Positions 15,770 through 25,329 are shown, numbered from the stretch's first letter. The stretch: DNA of 64,000 bases from Pseudoxanthomonas sp. PXM03 (GCF_014852005.1 NZ_JACVAU010000005.1:1-64000); one strand, 5' to 3'. Program-made: numbers and translations. The notes: generated by a model not told the origin, from the letters alone.

Positions 15770-17503
15770 TCAGTACCCCGCCGCCTGTCCATCCTTGCGG
15801 CTCTCGCTGGCGCCGTAATACACACCGGTCTCCGGGTCGCGCTTGATCGCCTGGTAGCCGCCATACGGGCCGAGGGCCCATTCAACGTGGTGGCCCTTGT
15901 CCATCAGCGCGCGCACGGTTTCGTAGGGGAAGCCGGATTCCAGCTGCACCACGCCGCCGTCGCTCATCGCGGTGGCGCTGCCGACCGGTTCGGTGGAACC
16001 GTCGTGCTGCACGCGCGGAGCGTCGCCGGCTTCCTGCAGGGTCATGCCGAAGTCGACCAGGTTCATCACCACCTGCACATGGCCCTGCGGCTGCATCGCG
16101 CCGCCCATCACGCCGAAGCTGACCCACGGCTGCCCGTCCTTGGTAATGAAGGCGGGGATGATGGTGTGGAAAGGGCGCTTGCCCGGCGCGTAGCAGTTGG
16201 GATGCGGCGCGGTGCCCTCGCAGCCCTGCAGCACGAACATCTCGCCACGGTCCTGCAGGATGAAACCCAGGCCGGTCGGCGTCATGCCGCTGCCCATGCC
16301 GCGGTAATTGGACTGGATCAGCGAGACCATCATCCCGTCCTTGTCGGCGACAGTCATGTAGATGGTGTCGCCTTCGTCGAGTTCCTTCGGCGTGCCGGGC
16401 TGCACTTCGCGCAGCGCCTTGTCGGGCGAGATCAGTGTCGCGCGCTCGCGTGCATACGGCTTGGAAATCAGGCGCGCGACCGGTGCGGGCTGGAAGGCGG
16501 GATCGGCATACCAGCGCGCGCGGTCGGCGAAGGCCAGCTTCTTGGCTTCCACCAGCAGGTGCACGTGCTCGGGGCTGCCGAAGGGAATCCTGCTGAAGTC
16601 GTAGCCTTCCAGCACGTTGAGCATCTGCAGGGCGGCGATGCCCTGTCCGTTCGGCGGCAGTTCCCAGACGTCGTAGCCGCGGTAGTTGGTGCTGACGGGT
16701 TCGACCCACTCGCCCGTGTGCGTCGCCATGTCCTCGTACGACAGGAAACCGCCGTTGGCCTTGAAGTACGCATCGATGGTGCGGGCGATGTCGCCCTTGT
16801 AGAACGCATCGCGGCCACCGTCGGCGATCTTCTGCAGCGTGTCGGCCAGATAGGGGTTCTTCCACATCTCGCCGGTGCGCGGTGCACGCCCGCCGATGGT
16901 GAGCTGCTCGGTGAACCCGGGGAACTTCGACAGCCTCGGCACCGAGCGTTCCCAGTAGTAGGCGATCGTCTGATGCACCGGGTGGCCTTCGCGCGCATAG
17001 CGGATGGTGGGCGCGAGCAGCTCCTTCACCGGCAGCTTGCCGAAGCGCCCGTGCAGCGCGAACCAGGCATCCACGGTGCCCGGCACGCTGACCGGCAACG
17101 GTCCGTGCGGCGGGATGTCGGTGATGCCCTGTTGCTTGAAGTAGTCCAGCGTCAACGACTTCGGCGAACGTCCCGAGCCGTTGTAACCGTGCAGCTTCTT
17201 CGTCTTCGGATCCCAGACGATGGCGAACAGGTCGCCGCCGATGCCGTTGCCAGTGGGCTCCATCAGGCCGAGCGCAGCGTTGGCGGCGATGGCCGCGTCC
17301 ATCGCCGTGCCGCCCCGCTTCATCACATCCAGTGCGATCTGGGTGGCCAGCGGATGCGAGGTGGCGGCCATCGCATGCGGCGCGATGACGTCCGAACGCG
17401 TGGCGAACGCGCGACCGGCAATGCGGTCGGCGGAGGAAGCGGGCAGCGCGGCGGCGGCGGCAAGCGCCGTCGCCAGGCAGGACATCAGGAGAGTACGCAT
17501 CAT
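15770..17503 (-). CDS. ggt: Gamma-glutamyltransferase
   Basis: A 577-residue periplasmic Ntn hydrolase that cleaves gamma-glutamyl bonds, for example in glutathione. A signal peptide (residues 1-25, ending ASSADR) is present. The protein is normally made as a precursor that cleaves itself before the catalytic Thr. Here GDTIYMTVADKDG near residue 370 corresponds to that site, with the Thr of DTIY as candidate nucleophile, followed by SNYRGMGSGM and by GGAMQPQGH typical of the small subunit. The start may be either Met of MMRTLLMS. The neighbour downstream of its stop is unrelated. Confidence 0.95.
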   Translation of the reverse strand: MMRTLLMSCLATALAAAAALPASSADRIAGRAFATRSDVIAPHAMAATSHPLATQIALDVMKRGGTAMDAAIAANAALGLMEPTGNGIGGDLFAIVWDPKTKKLHGYNGSGRSPKSLTLDYFKQQGITDIPPHGPLPVSVPGTVDAWFALHGRFGKLPVKELLAPTIRYAREGHPVHQTIAYYWERSVPRLSKFPGFTEQLTIGGRAPRTGEMWKNPYLADTLQKIADGGRDAFYKGDIARTIDAYFKANGGFLSYEDMATHTGEWVEPVSTNYRGYDVWELPPNGQGIAALQMLNVLEGYDFSRIPFGSPEHVHLLVEAKKLAFADRARWYADPAFQPAPVARLISKPYARERATLISPDKALREVQPGTPKELDEGDTIYMTVADKDGMMVSLIQSNYRGMGSGMTPTGLGFILQDRGEMFVLQGCEGTAPHPNCYAPGKRPFHTIIPAFITKDGQPWVSFGVMGGAMQPQGHVQVVMNLVDFGMTLQEAGDAPRVQHDGSTEPVGSATAMSDGGVVQLESGFPYETVRALMDKGHHVEWALGPYGGYQAIKRDPETGVYYGASESRKDGQAAGY

Positions 17504-17554
17504 CGTCGGGCGATGGCACGCACCGCGCGCGCCTTCAGCCGCCGATATTACGCA

Positions 17555-18187
17555 TTACGGCCAGGTGGGCGGATTGACCTGCCAGGCCCCCAGCACTTCG
17601 GCCAGCGTGTCGCGGTCTTCCTGCCGCCAGTCGGGCAGCTGCGCGGCGAAGTTGCGCGCATCGGTCCACTGCGTAGGCTCGGTCCGCACGGCAGCCCCGA
17701 ACCACTGCACGGCTTCGTCCTTGCGGCCCAGTTTCCACAGGGCCAGCGCGAAGGTGGGCGGCACCCACGAGGCCCCGCCCACGGCGCCCACCAGCGGGCT
17801 CCACTGGTCCAATGCTTCCTGGTATTGGCCCTGCCGATAGAGGTCCCAGCCATAGTTCCAGCGGATGGACCGCCACGTATGACTGCCGGACTGTGCGCCA
17901 GCCAGGGCCTGCTGGTAGAGCTGCGCACCCAGATCGGCGCGCCCGCCCGCGCTGGCGACATGCGCCAGCTGCGCGGTGGCTTCCAGCGTCTTGCGACCGC
18001 GTTCGCGCGCCTTCATCAGCTGGTCGATCAACGCGTCGCCTTCCACGCCGGTGATCGCCACCACGGGCGCCGCCGCGCGGTCTTCGTCGAAATAGAATTC
18101 CTTCGGCTTGGGCACGTTCTGCGCTTGCGCCGAAAAAACGCTCAATGCCAGCACGGTGGCCAGCAGCAAATACTTACCGGATTTCAC
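17555..18187 (-). CDS. Secreted tetratricopeptide-like protein of unknown function
   Basis: A 210-residue protein with a Sec signal peptide (residues 1-22, cut after AQA), then a helical region with TPR-like spacing: WNYGWDLYRQGQYQEALDQW and FALALWKLGRKDEAVQWF are two repeat-like helical pairs. It probably acts as a periplasmic protein-binding scaffold; no specific partner is evident. It is separated by about 50 bp from ggt, which lies downstream on the same strand, so the two may be cotranscribed. Confidence 0.75.
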   Translation of the reverse strand: MKSGKYLLLATVLALSVFSAQAQNVPKPKEFYFDEDRAAAPVVAITGVEGDALIDQLMKARERGRKTLEATAQLAHVASAGGRADLGAQLYQQALAGAQSGSHTWRSIRWNYGWDLYRQGQYQEALDQWSPLVGAVGGASWVPPTFALALWKLGRKDEAVQWFGAAVRTEPTQWTDARNFAAQLPDWRQEDRDTLAEVLGAWQVNPPTWP

Positions 18188-18251
18188 GACATCCCCCAGA
18201 CAACAGTGTTCCCCCGGCTGTCATCCTAACCGCTGCAACGCACAACGACGG

Positions 18252-18267
18252 AGTGACGCGCGTCACA
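18252..18267. promoter_or_regulatory. Clp/CRP-like site at the indolepyruvate oxidoreductase promoter
   Basis: AGTGACGCGCGTCACA matches TGTGA-N6-TCACA at nine of ten conserved bases and contains the 14-bp palindrome GTGACGCGCGTCAC. Its centre is about 34 bp upstream of the transcription start predicted from the -10 box at 18282, so binding would overlap the -35 region. Confidence 0.5.
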
Positions 18268-18281
18268 GAAAAAGCCGCTGT

Positions 18282-18287
18282 TACAAT
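18282..18287 (+). promoter_or_regulatory. -10 box of the indolepyruvate oxidoreductase gene
   Basis: TACAAT lies 56 nt before the chosen ATG. No good -35 hexamer is seen at 16-18 nt, consistent with a promoter that depends on an activator. Confidence 0.45.
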
Positions 18288-18342
18288 GCGCGCCTTCATG
18301 CCCGAGGGGTTTTCGGGCCACGCCAGCCGCTTTGGGCCCGCC

Positions 18343-21300
18343 ATGACCAGCACCGCCGAACTCACCTCGCCCTCGTCCGCCAACACGCCGCAGATCGGGG
18401 TGATCGACAGCGATTACACGCTGGAACACAAGTACACCCGCACCGACGGGCGCATCTACCTGAGTGGCGTGCAGGCGCTGGTGCGCCTGCCACTGATGCA
18501 GCGGCTGCGCGACCAGGCGGCGGGGCTGAACACCGCAGGCTTCATCAGTGGCTACCGCGGCTCGCCGCTGGGCGGCTTCGATCTGGAGCTGTGGCGCGCG
18601 CGCAAGCACCTGGAGGCGGCGGCGGTGAAGTTCATCCCGGGCCTCAACGAGGACCTGGGCGCGACCATGGTGTGGGGCACGCAGCAGACCAACCTGTTCC
18701 CGGGCGCCAAGGTCGATGGCGTGTATTCGATGTGGTACGGCAAGGGCCCCGGCGTGGACCGCTGCGGCGACGTGTTCAAGCACGGCAATGCGGCGGGTAC
18801 CTCGAAGTTCGGCGGCGTGCTGGCGCTGGCCGCCGACGACCACAACTGCCGCAGCTCCACGCTGCCGCACGGCTCGGAAGACGAATTCGTCAGCGCGATG
18901 ATGCCGGTGCTGAACCCGGCCGGCGTGCAGGACATCCTCGACCTGGGCCTGGTGGGCTGGGCGATGAGCCGCTACACCGGCCGCTGGATCGGCTTCAAGA
19001 CGATCGCCGAGACGGTGGAGTCGTCGGCCTCGGTGCAGGTGGATCCGTTTGCGCGCTCGATCGTGCTGCCGGAGGATTTCGCGATGCCGGCAGGCGGGCT
19101 CAACATCCGCTGGCCGAATCCGCCGCTCGACCAGGAAATGCGCCTGCACAAGTACGCAGTCGCCGCGGCGCAGGCCTTCGCCCGCGCCAACAACGTCGAT
19201 CGCATCGTGCTGGATTCGCCGCGCGCGCGTCTCGGCATCGTCACCACCGGCAAGAGCTACCTGGACGTGCTGCAGGCGCTGGAGTACCTGGGCCTGGACG
19301 AGCAGGCCTGCGCCGACATCGGTATCCGCGTCTACAAGGTCGGCATGACCTGGCCGCTGGAACCGGTGGGCATCACCGAGTTCGCCAAGGGACTGGAAGA
19401 CATCGTGGTGGTGGAGGAGAAGCGCGCCTTCATCGAGCGGCAGATGAAGGAGTACTTCTACAACTGGCCGGCGAATGCGGGCACGCGCCCGTCCATCGTC
19501 GGCAAGTACGACGAAGCCGGCGAGTGGATCCTGCCGTCCACCGGCGAACTGACCCCGGCCACCATCGCCGGCGTGATCGGTCGCCGCATCCTGCGCTTCC
19601 CGCTTCCATCAAGCACTTTCACGGAATCCATCGAACAGCGCCTGCGCTGGATGGAGGAGAAGGAAGCCGAGATGGCGCTGCCGCGTGCCAACTTCCCGCG
19701 CGTGCCGCACTACTGCTCGGGCTGCCCGCACAACACCTCGACGGTGGTGCCGGAAGGCTCGCGCGCGCTCGGCGGCATCGGCTGCCACTACATGGTCACC
19801 TGGATGGACCGCAACACCGACACCTTCACCCACATGGGTGGCGAAGGCGTGACGTGGTCCGGGCAGGCGCCGTTCACCGAGACCGAGCACGTGTTCCAGA
19901 ACCTGGGCGACGGCACGTTCTTCCACTCCGGCTCGCTGGCGGTACGCCAGTCGGTGGCCACCGGAGTGAACATCACCTACAAGATCCTCTACAACGACGC
20001 GGTGGCGATGACCGGCGGCCAGCCGGTGGACGGCACGCTGTCGGTGCCGCAGATCGCGCACATGATGCGTGCGGAAGGCGTGGACACGATCGTCGTGGTC
20101 AGTGACGAGATCGGCAAGTGGAGCAAGCGCGAGCTGTTCCCCTCGGGCGTGGAATTCTTCGACCGCAAGGAACTGGACGACGTGCAGCGCCGCCTGCGCG
20201 GGGTGAAGGGCGTCTCCATCCTGATCTACGACCAGGTCTGCGCCACCGAGAAGCGCCGCCGCCGCAAGCGCGGCAAGCTGCCGGACCCGGCCAAGCGCAC
20301 GATGGTCAACACGCTGGTCTGCGAAGGCTGCGGCGACTGCGGCGTGAAGAGCTTCTGCGTATCGGTGCTGCCGAAGGAAACCGAGTTCGGCCGCAAGCGC
20401 GAGATCGACCAGTCGAACTGCAACAAGGATTTCCGCTGCGTCGACGGCTTCTGCCCCAGCTTCGTCACCGTGCACGGCGGCACGCCGCGCAAGGGCAAGA
20501 AGGCCAATGCGGCGGATCTTCTCGCCACACTGCCGGCACCGGCGTTCAAGTCCGACCTCGACCAGCCCTGGAACATCCTCATCACCGGCGTCGGCGGCAC
20601 CGGCGTGGTGACCATCGGCGCCCTGCTCGGCATGGCCGGCCATCTGGAAGGCAAAGGCGCCAGCGTGCTCGACCAGACCGGCCTGGCGCAGAAGGGCGGC
20701 GCGGTGACCACGCACATCCGCATCGCGCGCACGCCGGAAGACATCCATGCCGTGCGCATCGCCGCCGGCGAGGCGGATCTGGTGCTGGGCTGCGACATGG
20801 TGGTGGTCAATGATTACTGGGTGCTGTCGAAGGTGCGCGGCGAGCGCTCGCAGGTGGTGTTGAACACTTACGAGGCGATGCCGGGCACGTTCACCACGCA
20901 TCCCGACATGCAGTTCCCGGCCACCGACATCGTGGCCGGCGTCAAGGTCGCCCTCGGTGGTCGTGATCCGATGCTGGTCGATGCCACGCAGATCGCAACC
21001 GCACTGATCGGCGACGCGATCGGCAGCAACCTCTTCATGCTGGGCTACGCCTGGCAGCAGGGCCTGGTGCCGATCTCGTTCGAGGCGATCATGCGCGCGG
21101 TCGAACTCAATGGCGCCGCCATCGAGATGAACAAGACCGCGTTCGCCTGGGGTCGACTGGCCGTGGTCAACCCGCAGGCGGTGCAGGAAGCCGCCGGCCT
21201 GATCCACAACACGCAGACCGAGAGCGAGCGCACGCCGGGCACGCTGCAGATCCTGCCGCCGGGCGAATGGGAAAGCACCGAGTGGGGCGCGAATGCCGCC

Positions 21301-22068
21301 CCGCGCAATCCAGGCAACGAAAGCGAATTGCGCGGTTTGCCCGACAGCGGCACCGGCGGTGGCGACAACGTCGCCTTCCTGCCGCTGGACGACCTGCGCC
21401 TGTCGCGCTCGCTGGATGAACTGGTCGCACGGCGCTCGGCCTTCCTCACCGAGTACCAGGATGCCGCGTACGCGCGCCGCTACACCGACCTGGTGGCCAA
21501 GGTGCGCTCGGCCGAGAACATCAAGGCGCCCGGTTCGACGGCATTGACCGAGGCCGTGGCCCGCTACTTCTTCAAGCTGATGGCGTACAAGGACGAGTAC
21601 GAAGTGGCGCGCCTGTACACCAGCGGCGATTTCCAGCGCCGCCTGCAACAGCAGTTCGACGGCGACTACGAGGTGCACTTCCACCTCGCGCCGCCGCTGT
21701 TCGCCAAGAAGGACGCACAGGGCCGCCTGATGAAGAAGGAATACGGCCCGTGGGTGTTCAAGGCGTTCGGCCTGCTGGCGAAGCTGCGCTTCCTGCGTGG
21801 CGGCACGTTCGACGTGTTCGGCTATACCGACGAACGCAAGGGCGAGCGCCAGCTGATCGCCGACTACGAGAAGACGATCCGCGACCTGCTGGCGGCATTG
21901 TACGCCGACCGCCTGGAACTGGCGGTCGAGATCGCCAGCATCCCCGAGCACATCCGCGGCTACGGCCACGTCAAGGAAAAGCACCTGCATGCCGCCAAGG
22001 CGCGCGAGGCCGAACTGCTCGGCATCTGGCGCAACCCGAAGGCGCTGCATATCGTGCAGGCAGCCTGA
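18343..22068 (+). CDS. Indolepyruvate ferredoxin oxidoreductase family protein (fused subunits)
   Basis: A 1241-residue cytoplasmic enzyme for oxidative decarboxylation of aryl or branched-chain 2-oxo acids to acyl-CoA. The N-terminal half (to about 720) is the thiamine-diphosphate part (ISGYRGSPLGG, CSGCPHNTS). A Cys-rich segment (CEGCGDCGVKSFC, then CNKDFRC and GFCPSF, about residues 660-710) resembles iron-sulfur sites. The gamma-like domain starts at WNILITGVGGTGVVTIG (about 743), and a DUF6537-type region forms the C-terminus. The single-chain fusion is typical of proteobacteria, whereas archaeal enzymes are separate subunits. ATG at 18343 was chosen because the TACAAT box makes earlier Met codons too close to the transcript start. 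A terminator follows. Confidence 0.93.
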   Translation: MTSTAELTSPSSANTPQIGVIDSDYTLEHKYTRTDGRIYLSGVQALVRLPLMQRLRDQAAGLNTAGFISGYRGSPLGGFDLELWRARKHLEAAAVKFIPGLNEDLGATMVWGTQQTNLFPGAKVDGVYSMWYGKGPGVDRCGDVFKHGNAAGTSKFGGVLALAADDHNCRSSTLPHGSEDEFVSAMMPVLNPAGVQDILDLGLVGWAMSRYTGRWIGFKTIAETVESSASVQVDPFARSIVLPEDFAMPAGGLNIRWPNPPLDQEMRLHKYAVAAAQAFARANNVDRIVLDSPRARLGIVTTGKSYLDVLQALEYLGLDEQACADIGIRVYKVGMTWPLEPVGITEFAKGLEDIVVVEEKRAFIERQMKEYFYNWPANAGTRPSIVGKYDEAGEWILPSTGELTPATIAGVIGRRILRFPLPSSTFTESIEQRLRWMEEKEAEMALPRANFPRVPHYCSGCPHNTSTVVPEGSRALGGIGCHYMVTWMDRNTDTFTHMGGEGVTWSGQAPFTETEHVFQNLGDGTFFHSGSLAVRQSVATGVNITYKILYNDAVAMTGGQPVDGTLSVPQIAHMMRAEGVDTIVVVSDEIGKWSKRELFPSGVEFFDRKELDDVQRRLRGVKGVSILIYDQVCATEKRRRRKRGKLPDPAKRTMVNTLVCEGCGDCGVKSFCVSVLPKETEFGRKREIDQSNCNKDFRCVDGFCPSFVTVHGGTPRKGKKANAADLLATLPAPAFKSDLDQPWNILITGVGGTGVVTIGALLGMAGHLEGKGASVLDQTGLAQKGGAVTTHIRIARTPEDIHAVRIAAGEADLVLGCDMVVVNDYWVLSKVRGERSQVVLNTYEAMPGTFTTHPDMQFPATDIVAGVKVALGGRDPMLVDATQIATALIGDAIGSNLFMLGYAWQQGLVPISFEAIMRAVELNGAAIEMNKTAFAWGRLAVVNPQAVQEAAGLIHNTQTESERTPGTLQILPPGEWESTEWGANAAPRNPGNESELRGLPDSGTGGGDNVAFLPLDDLRLSRSLDELVARRSAFLTEYQDAAYARRYTDLVAKVRSAENIKAPGSTALTEAVARYFFKLMAYKDEYEVARLYTSGDFQRRLQQQFDGDYEVHFHLAPPLFAKKDAQGRLMKKEYGPWVFKAFGLLAKLRFLRGGTFDVFGYTDERKGERQLIADYEKTIRDLLAALYADRLELAVEIASIPEHIRGYGHVKEKHLHAAKAREAELLGIWRNPKALHIVQAA

Positions 22069-22076
22069 CGATGAAC

Positions 22077-22100
22077 ACCCCGCTCCGGCGGGGTTTTCTT
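22077..22100 (+). terminator. Rho-independent terminator after the indolepyruvate oxidoreductase gene
   Basis: ACCCCGC (22077-22083) pairs with GCGGGGT (22088-22094) around TCCG, followed by TTTCTTT. Confidence 0.85.
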
Positions 22101-22110
22101 TAACGGTCGG

Positions 22111-22710
22111 TCACGCGCTCCGTCGCCACACCAGGCAGCGGTTGTTCGCCGGCATGGCGCTGTCCTCCTCAAGCACCAGTCCGATGCCGCGCGCCAGCGC
22201 ATCGACCGCTTCGAAGTCGCGGATGCCCGAGGCGGGATCGCGATCCTTCAGCCACTGCTCGAAGGCGCGGTTGCTGTCGCTGGTGAAATCGCCGCCGTAA
22301 TTGAACGGGCCGTAGACCACCAGCAGCCCACCGTCTTCCAGCACGGCGGCGATGCCGGCGAAGAACGCCTGCACCTGTGCCCATCCCATGATGTGCAGGC
22401 TGTTGGCGCTGAAGACCGCATCGAAGGTCGCGTCGGGCCAAGGGCCGTCGACATCCAGCTCAATCGCAGGCGGCGTGTTGGGCAGGCCAGCATCGTCGCG
22501 CCACAGCGCGATGCCCGGCAGGTTGTCGGCGCGATCGCTTGCCTGCCACGAGAGCCACGGCATCGCCGCGGCGAAGTGGACCGCATGCTGGCCGGTGCCG
22601 CTGCCGATTTCCAGCACACGGCGGGTGTCTGCGAAGTGACGCAGGAGTACCTCGAGGATCGGCCCCTGATTGCGTTCGCAGGAAGGTGCGAAGGGCTTTT
22701 CCGCCATCAT
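22111..22710 (-). CDS. DUF938 SAM-dependent methyltransferase-like protein
   Basis: A 199-residue Rossmann-fold protein of the DUF938 family. The SAM motif is VLEIGSGTGQHAVHFA (about residues 32-47), and the family features PSCERNQ at the N-terminus and ANSLHIMGW, GPFNYGGDFTSDSN and SGIRDFE follow. The substrate is unknown. Its start overlaps the last 4 nt of the NYN-domain gene, so the two are translationally coupled. Confidence 0.9.
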   Translation of the reverse strand: MMAEKPFAPSCERNQGPILEVLLRHFADTRRVLEIGSGTGQHAVHFAAAMPWLSWQASDRADNLPGIALWRDDAGLPNTPPAIELDVDGPWPDATFDAVFSANSLHIMGWAQVQAFFAGIAAVLEDGGLLVVYGPFNYGGDFTSDSNRAFEQWLKDRDPASGIRDFEAVDALARGIGLVLEEDSAMPANNRCLVWRRSA

Positions 22711-23540
22711 CCGCCCGCTGCGCGCACGTAGAAGCGCTTCGCGCCGCCTTCGCCCGCGCGCTCCTCGACCGTGAAATGGCGCGGATGCGCTTTCATCAGG
22801 TCGCTGAGCTTCTTGTGCCCGTAAAGGCGAGTGTCGAAATCCGGGCGCACCTTGCTGAGGTAGCTGCCGACACTGCCGAGGAACGCCCAGCCCTGGTCGT
22901 CGCTGGCCTCTTCGATGGCCTGGCGGATCAGCCGCAGCGGCAACGACTCATGCCGGCCCTGCTCCACTGCGGGTGCGGCGGTCGGCTCGGCCTGGGCGAC
23001 AGGCTTCTTCGCGGCCGGCCTCGCGGCCTTCTTCGCGGGCTTGGCCGGTGGCGGCGGTGGTGCGGGCACTTCACTGCGCAGCACCTCGACATAGATGAAC
23101 TTGTCGCAGGCCTGCACGAACGCGTCCGGCGTCTTGCGTTCGCCGAAGCCGTACACGGTCAGGCCTTCTTCGCGCAGCCGTTGCGCCAAGCGGGTGAAGT
23201 CGCTGTCGCTGGACACCAGGCACACGCCATCGAAGCGCCGCGTATACATCAGGTCCATCGCGTCGATGATCAGCGAACTGTCGGTGGCGTTCTTGCCGCT
23301 GGTATAGGCGAACTGCTGCACCGGATTGATCGAATGCTTCAGCAGCGCCTGCTTCCACTGGGTCATGCGCGTGCTGGTGAAGTCGCCGTAGATGCGCTTC
23401 ACGCTGGCCACGCCGTACTTGGCCACTTCCGCGAGCAGTCCTTCGATGACCGAAGGCTGGGCATTGTCGGCATCGATCAGCACCGCCAGCCGCGGCTGCT
23501 CTTCGTCGTTCTCTGACCGGGCGACCGGGCGGGATTTCAT
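22707..23540 (-). CDS. NYN-domain (PIN-like) RNA-binding protein with C-terminal LOTUS/OST-HTH domain
   Basis: A 277-residue protein. The NYN domain (about residues 18-145) starts with VLIDADNAQPS and has the acidic residues of PIN-like nucleases in TDSSLIIDAMD and SSDSDFTRLAQRLREEG. A Pro/Ala/Lys-rich linker (about 155-190) leads to an OST-HTH-type domain (about 205-270) with DFDTRLYGHKKLSDLM. Family members are predicted RNases or RNA regulators. ATG at 23540 starts the conserved part; the frame extends 14 codons further without support. It overlaps the DUF938 gene by 4 nt and is divergent from the tldD-like genes. Confidence 0.88.
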   Translation of the reverse strand: MKSRPVARSENDEEQPRLAVLIDADNAQPSVIEGLLAEVAKYGVASVKRIYGDFTSTRMTQWKQALLKHSINPVQQFAYTSGKNATDSSLIIDAMDLMYTRRFDGVCLVSSDSDFTRLAQRLREEGLTVYGFGERKTPDAFVQACDKFIYVEVLRSEVPAPPPPPAKPAKKAARPAAKKPVAQAEPTAAPAVEQGRHESLPLRLIRQAIEEASDDQGWAFLGSVGSYLSKVRPDFDTRLYGHKKLSDLMKAHPRHFTVEERAGEGGAKRFYVRAAGG

Positions 23541-23607
23541 GCGGGGCGATTCCTGTGCGGGATGAGGCGCATTGTGCACCACGTGTGCATGGCATGACCG
23601 GCGTCAC

Positions 23608-23640
23608 TTGACGCTGCGCTGCATGCCGACGAAAGTCCGG
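23608..23640 (+). promoter_or_regulatory. Promoter region of the first tldD-like gene
   Basis: TTGACG at 23608-23613 is followed by CTGCGCTGCATGCCGA. Almost the same sequence stands in front of the second tldD-like gene at 25405, which marks it as a conserved promoter. The -10 candidate around 23631 (GAAAGT) is poor. Confidence 0.45.
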
Positions 23641-23664
23641 GGGCTTTCGCTTCCGGACCCCGAC

Positions 23665-25293
23665 ATGCAACGACGCGACTTCCTCACCCTGGGCGGACTG
23701 ACCTTCGCCGGACTGGCCCTGCCCGGCACGCGCGTGATCGCCGCGGAGGCGCTGCTGGAACCCGGTGACGCGGCGAAGAACAAGCGCCTGGCTGATATCG
23801 CGCTGGCGGCCGCAACGGCAGCAGGCGCGAGCTATTGCGATGTCCGTATCGGCCGCTACCTGCGACAGTCGCTGATCACCCGCGAGGACAAGGTGCAGAA
23901 TGTGGTGAACACCGAATCCTCCGGCATCGGCGTGCGCGTGATTGCGCAGGGCGCATGGGGTTTCGCCGCGACCCACGACCAGACACCCGACGGCGTCGCG
24001 ATGGCGGCACGGCAGGCGGTGGCCATCGCGCGTGCGAACGCCCGCATCCAGGGCAAGCCGGTGCAGCTGGCACCCTTGAAGGGCGTGGGCGAGGTAGCGT
24101 GGCGCACTCCGATCGTGAAGAACGCGATGGCAGTGCCGGTGAAGGAGAAGGTGGACCTGCTGCTCGGTGCCAACGCCACCGCACTCGCCGCCGGGGCCAG
24201 CTTCGCGGCGTCGCGCATGTTCGTGATCAACGAACAGAAGTACTTCGCCAGCACCGATGGCTCCTGGATCGACCAGGACGTGCACCGCATCTGGGTGCCG
24301 TTCACGGTGACGGTGGTGGACAAGGCGACGGGCAAGTTCAAGACCCGCGACGGCTTGTCCGCGCCGATGGGCATGGGCTACGAGTACCTGGATGCGAATC
24401 CGGACGACAAAGTCGCGCTGCCAGGCGGCGTGGTGGCCTACGGCGCGTCGTACGATTTGCGCGAGGACATCGTGGCGGCGGCGAAGCAGGCGCGCGCCAA
24501 GCTGACTGCGCCGTCGGTGAAGCCGGGCAAGTATGACCTCGTGCTGGACCCGTCCAACCTGTTCCTGACCATCCACGAGAACGTCGGTCACCCGCTGGAG
24601 CTGGACCGCGTGCTGGGGTACGAAGCCAACTACGCCGGTACCAGCTTCGCCACACTGGACAAGCGCGAACAGAACTTCCAGTGGGGCAGCCCGATCGTCA
24701 ACTTCACCGCCGACAAGACCGAGCCGCGCAGCCTCGGCGCGGTCGGCTACGACGACGAAGGCGTGAAGACCCGCCGCTGGGACCTGGTCAAGGACGGCGT
24801 GCTGGTGAACTACCAGGCGACCCGCGACGAAGTGCACATCCTCGGCGAGGACGCTTCGCACGGCTGCAGCTACGCCGATTCGTGGAGCAGCGTGCAGTTC
24901 CAGCGCATGGCCAACGTCTCGCTGGCGCCGGGCAAGACGCCGCTGACGGTGGCGGAGATGGTGAAGGATGTGGAGAACGGCCTCTACATCCATGGACGCG
25001 GGTCGTATTCGATCGACCAGCAGCGCTACAACGCGCAGTTTGGCGGACAGCTGTACTTCGAGATCAAGAATGGCGAAGTGACCCGTCAGGTTGAAGACGC
25101 CGCTTACCAGATCCGCACGCCCGAATTCTGGAATGCGTGCACGGCGATCTGCGACGCACGCGACTTCCGCCTGGGGGGCTCGTTCTTCGACGGCAAGGGC
25201 CAGCCCAGCCAAGTGTCGGCGGTATCGCATGGATCGGCGACCACGCGCTTCAACGGCATCAACATCATCAATACGGCGCGATCGCTGGGGTGA
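23665..25293 (+). CDS. TldD-like metalloprotease with Tat signal (first copy)
   Basis: A 542-residue protein of the TldD/PmbA (modulator of DNA gyrase) family. The N-terminus MQRRDFLTLGGLTFAGLAL is a twin-arginine signal, so it should be exported folded; classical TldD is cytoplasmic. The zinc motif HENVGHPLELD near residue 304 corresponds to the HExxxH motif of TldD. The C-terminal region ends with GINIINTARSLG. TldD works with TldE to clip unfolded peptides, as in microcin B17 and CcdA processing. A close paralogue follows 231 nt downstream. The start was set at the ATG that begins the Tat signal. Confidence 0.92.
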   Translation: MQRRDFLTLGGLTFAGLALPGTRVIAAEALLEPGDAAKNKRLADIALAAATAAGASYCDVRIGRYLRQSLITREDKVQNVVNTESSGIGVRVIAQGAWGFAATHDQTPDGVAMAARQAVAIARANARIQGKPVQLAPLKGVGEVAWRTPIVKNAMAVPVKEKVDLLLGANATALAAGASFAASRMFVINEQKYFASTDGSWIDQDVHRIWVPFTVTVVDKATGKFKTRDGLSAPMGMGYEYLDANPDDKVALPGGVVAYGASYDLREDIVAAAKQARAKLTAPSVKPGKYDLVLDPSNLFLTIHENVGHPLELDRVLGYEANYAGTSFATLDKREQNFQWGSPIVNFTADKTEPRSLGAVGYDDEGVKTRRWDLVKDGVLVNYQATRDEVHILGEDASHGCSYADSWSSVQFQRMANVSLAPGKTPLTVAEMVKDVENGLYIHGRGSYSIDQQRYNAQFGGQLYFEIKNGEVTRQVEDAAYQIRTPEFWNACTAICDARDFRLGGSFFDGKGQPSQVSAVSHGSATTRFNGINIINTARSLG

Positions 25294-25303
25294 AGAGGCT
25301 GCC

Positions 25304-25329
25304 GTCATCCCAGCGTACGCCGGGATGAC
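25304..25329. repeat. GTCATCCC...GGGATGAC palindrome between the two tldD-like genes
   Basis: GTCATCCC and GGGATGAC flank AGCGTACGCC, a 26-bp near-perfect palindrome of a type common between proteobacterial genes. It lies ten bases after the first tldD stop and may end or dampen transcription before the second promoter. Confidence 0.6.

Noticed and set aside
15767-18229. 820-residue plus-strand open frame opposite ggt
   Set aside because: Antisense shadow of ggt, which has a signal peptide and the autoprocessing site.
19609-22050. 813-residue minus-strand open frame inside the indolepyruvate oxidoreductase gene
   Set aside because: Antisense shadow; the sense frame has complete thiamine-diphosphate and gamma-domain motifs.
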